Positions 5,684-7,371 of a stretch of DNA of 7,371 nt are shown here, in pieces. The first letter of the stretch is position 1; the number at the start of each line of letters is the position of its first letter. Origin of the DNA: Solobacterium sp. (GTDB taxonomy: Bacteria > Bacillota_I > Bacilli_A > Erysipelotrichales > Erysipelotrichaceae); NCBI GenBank assembly GCA_016291725.1, contig JAEEYJ010000178.1, forward strand, positions 1 through 7,371, written 5' to 3'. The position numbers were made by a program, and so were the translations under genes. A model generated the notes under the pieces. That model saw only the letters and a list, made by a program, of their open reading frames with translations. It was not told where the DNA came from and ran no database searches.

Positions 5684-6871
5684 TCAGGCGTTCTCTTCCG
5701 CCCTGGCCTTCTTTTCTGCCTCTTCCCTTGCCTTGCAGATATCCGCCCATTTCGGTACAGCCTGCAGTGCTTCGGTGAACTTTGCCAGTTCATCGGGGAT
5801 GGCAATCCTCTGCGGACAGACGGCTGCGCAGGCGCCGCAGCCGATGCAGGCAGAAGGAAGCTTGTCTTCCGGGAAGGCATCGAGCTGCATTGCTATGGTA
5901 CTGCCTGCTCCGCCGCGGAGCTGGTTGTACTTGTACAGCAGATCGGGAATATCCAGACCCATCGGACAGCCATCGCAGCAGTACCGGCAGGCGGTGCAGG
6001 GAATCAGATCCATCATCGATGCAGCGATGGCTTCCAGCGCAGCATTCTCCGCTTCCCCTGTAGGATCTTCATGATCGAACGATGCGACGTTGTCGATCAT
6101 TTGTTCCATATCGGACATGCCGGAGAGCACCATGGTCACATTGGGGAACTGCTGGGTCCAGCGGAAGCCGAAGGAAGCCGCGCTGCCCTCATGAAGCGCA
6201 TGCAGCGTATTCAGGTCTGCTTCTTCCAGAGACGCCAGCTTGCCGCCGCGCACCGGCTCCATGATCCATACCGGAATGCCTCTTTCCGTCAGGATGCTGT
6301 ATTTCTCTTCTGCTTTCTGCAGCTTCCAGTCGAGCCAGTTCATCTGGATCTGGCAGAACTCCATTTCATCGCCGTACTTGTCCAGGAACTCCTTCAGCAG
6401 GGGGATATCACCGTGGCAGGAGAAGCCAAGATGCTTGATCCTGCCCAGCCTTCTCTGTTCCAGGAAATAGTCCATGATGCCCCACTGGGGATCTTCATAG
6501 ACCTGGATCGAGTTTTCATAGACATTGTGCAGCAGATAGAAATCGAAGCAGTCCGTGCGCAGCTTCTTCAGCTGGCGCTCAAAGATATCCTGCGGATCAT
6601 ACTTCTCTACGATCATATGACCGGGATACTTGGTGGCCAGGTAATAGCTGTCACGGGGATACTTCTCCAGGATCCGTCCCATGACCATTTCGGAACGGTT
6701 GTTCATGTAGGGCCACGCAGTGTCGATGTAGTTGACACCGTGGGAAAGTGCGTAGTCGGTCATTTCAGCAACGAGCTCTTCATTGATTGCACCGTCCTCC
6801 TTCAGAGGAAGACGCATGGTGCCGAAGCCGAGCATGGAGAGGGACAGTCCCTTGAAGTCACGGTAGATCAT
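5684..6871 (-). CDS. aldo/keto reductase with C-terminal ferredoxin-type domain
   Basis: A 395-residue fusion typical of the 4Fe-4S aldo/keto reductase family of anaerobes. The N-terminal TIM-barrel (about 1-285) holds the AKR tetrad: Asp50 and Tyr55 in YIDTAWPY, Lys81 in ATKYPG, and His115 in YLLHN. The substrate is unknown. The C-terminal part carries two cluster motifs. One is C292-x2-C295-x2-C298-x3-C302-P, the other C342-x2-C345-x2-C348-x3-C352-P, each suited to a [4Fe-4S] cluster. The clusters suggest electron exchange with ferredoxin or flavoproteins rather than only NADPH. The end (about 378-395) is a charged Ala/Glu/Lys helix. An AAAGGA site lies about 7 bases before the ATG, which overlaps the rdgB stop by ATGA, so the two are co-translated. 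Confidence 0.95.
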   Translation of the reverse strand: MIYRDFKGLSLSMLGFGTMRLPLKEDGAINEELVAEMTDYALSHGVNYIDTAWPYMNNRSEMVMGRILEKYPRDSYYLATKYPGHMIVEKYDPQDIFERQLKKLRTDCFDFYLLHNVYENSIQVYEDPQWGIMDYFLEQRRLGRIKHLGFSCHGDIPLLKEFLDKYGDEMEFCQIQMNWLDWKLQKAEEKYSILTERGIPVWIMEPVRGGKLASLEEADLNTLHALHEGSAASFGFRWTQQFPNVTMVLSGMSDMEQMIDNVASFDHEDPTGEAENAALEAIAASMMDLIPCTACRYCCDGCPMGLDIPDLLYKYNQLRGGAGSTIAMQLDAFPEDKLPSACIGCGACAAVCPQRIAIPDELAKFTEALQAVPKWADICKAREEAEKKARAEENA

Positions 6872-7371
6872 AGTTTTTCCTTTCTATTGCTGTTCAGATA
6901 TTCCATCAGCATCCCCACGGCCTTTGCACGGTGGGAATAGGTTTCCTTGAAGGAGATCGGCAGACTGGCGGTGGTTTTCCCGTCTGCGTCTTCCGAGATG
7001 AAGATCGGATCGTAGCCGAAGCCGTTGGATCCCTCCGGCCGGTCCGCAATGACACCGTGCCAGATTCCTTTGAAGAGGTGTGCTTCTCCGGTTTCATCCA
7101 TGAAGCAGATGCAGCAGATGAACCGGGCGCTCCGGTCATCCTTGTCCTTCAGACCATCCAGGATGGCCCGGCGGCGTTCCGCTTCCGTTTCCAGCCCTTT
7201 GTAGCGGGCGGAATAGAGGCCCGGCTCGTTGTTCAGGGCAGTGACCTCCAGACCGCTGTCATCGGAGATGACACAGGTATGGGCGAGATCATAGACGGAC
7301 TTCGCTTTGAGGTACGCATTCTCTTCGAAGGTAGTGCCTGTCTCTTCGACATCGATGCAGATTCCTTTTTC
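6868..7371 (-). CDS. rdgB: non-canonical purine NTP pyrophosphatase RdgB/HAM1 (N-terminus missing)
   Basis: Cleaves dITP, ITP and XTP to monophosphates and pyrophosphate, keeping deaminated purines out of DNA and RNA; cytosolic. The frame runs to the right edge, leaving 167 residues. Family members are about 190-205 long, so the first 25-40 residues, with the TxNxxK motif, lie outside the window. Seen in order are a GTTFEENAYLKAK segment, VISDDSGLEV with the catalytic/metal Asp pair, PGLYSARY, RSARFICC, and GSNGFGYDPIF, the purine-binding signature. Near the end the active-site SHR (family form SHRGKA) reads YSHRAKAV, with Ala for Gly. The ATG at 7101 is only internal, because conserved sequence continues upstream of it. 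It is first in a unit with the aldo/keto reductase, joined by ATGA. Confidence 0.95.
   Translation of the reverse strand, partial: EKGICIDVEETGTTFEENAYLKAKSVYDLAHTCVISDDSGLEVTALNNEPGLYSARYKGLETEAERRRAILDGLKDKDDRSARFICCICFMDETGEAHLFKGIWHGVIADRPEGSNGFGYDPIFISEDADGKTTASLPISFKETYSHRAKAVGMLMEYLNSNRKEKL

Noticed and set aside
1..7371. CRISPR array, tRNA, rRNA, insertion sequence or defence locus
   Set aside because: No regular repeats, cloverleaf-like pattern, transposase motif or paired terminal repeats were seen.

Overview
The window looks like ordinary chromosome from a Bacillota (Firmicutes) bacterium, plausibly a gut-associated Erysipelotrichia or Clostridia relative. This rests on strong AAGGAG-type Shine-Dalgarno sites, standard stop usage (TGA terminates genes), moderate GC (by eye roughly 50-55% in the genes), and the family mix: a YjbR-family DNA-binding protein, PAP2 phosphatase, PfkB kinase, short nitroreductase, and an aldo/keto reductase with a ferredoxin tail. 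The taxon is inference; no rRNA or marker gene is present. I see no prophage, insertion sequence, CRISPR array or RNA gene.

Layout: (a) 1-410 is AT-richer with no convincing gene, only short reading-frame scraps. (b) 411-1846, minus strand: an unusual three-part protein (novel N-terminal region, MmcQ/YjbR domain, PUA/EVE-like C-terminal region) overlaps cytidine deaminase (cdd) by an ATGA junction. Its perfect TATAAT box lies so close to the ATG that the mRNA may be leaderless. (c) 1987-4033, plus strand: a PAP2 membrane phosphatase, an ATGA-overlapping PfkB sugar/nucleoside kinase, and a small nitroreductase, closed by a hairpin with a GAAA loop. (d) 4168-4578, plus: a rhodanese-domain lipoprotein followed by a strong intrinsic terminator. 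(e) 4704-5576, plus: a proline-iminopeptidase-like alpha/beta hydrolase with its own promoter and terminator. (f) 5684-7371, minus: the C-terminal part of the inosine/xanthosine triphosphate pyrophosphatase (rdgB/HAM1), cut by the window edge, coupled by another ATGA overlap to the aldo/keto reductase, which ends at a UUCG-tetraloop terminator facing the hydrolase terminator.

How the parts may work together: cytidine deaminase (pyrimidine salvage), RdgB (nucleotide-pool cleaning) and possibly the PfkB kinase touch nucleotide or sugar metabolism. The nitroreductase, rhodanese and aldo/keto reductase touch redox or sulfur chemistry. The genes lie in four or five separate transcription units, so this is better read as a housekeeping/accessory patchwork than one system. 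The least ordinary item is the YjbR plus PUA/EVE-like fusion coupled to cdd. I do not see a clear new defence or mobile system.
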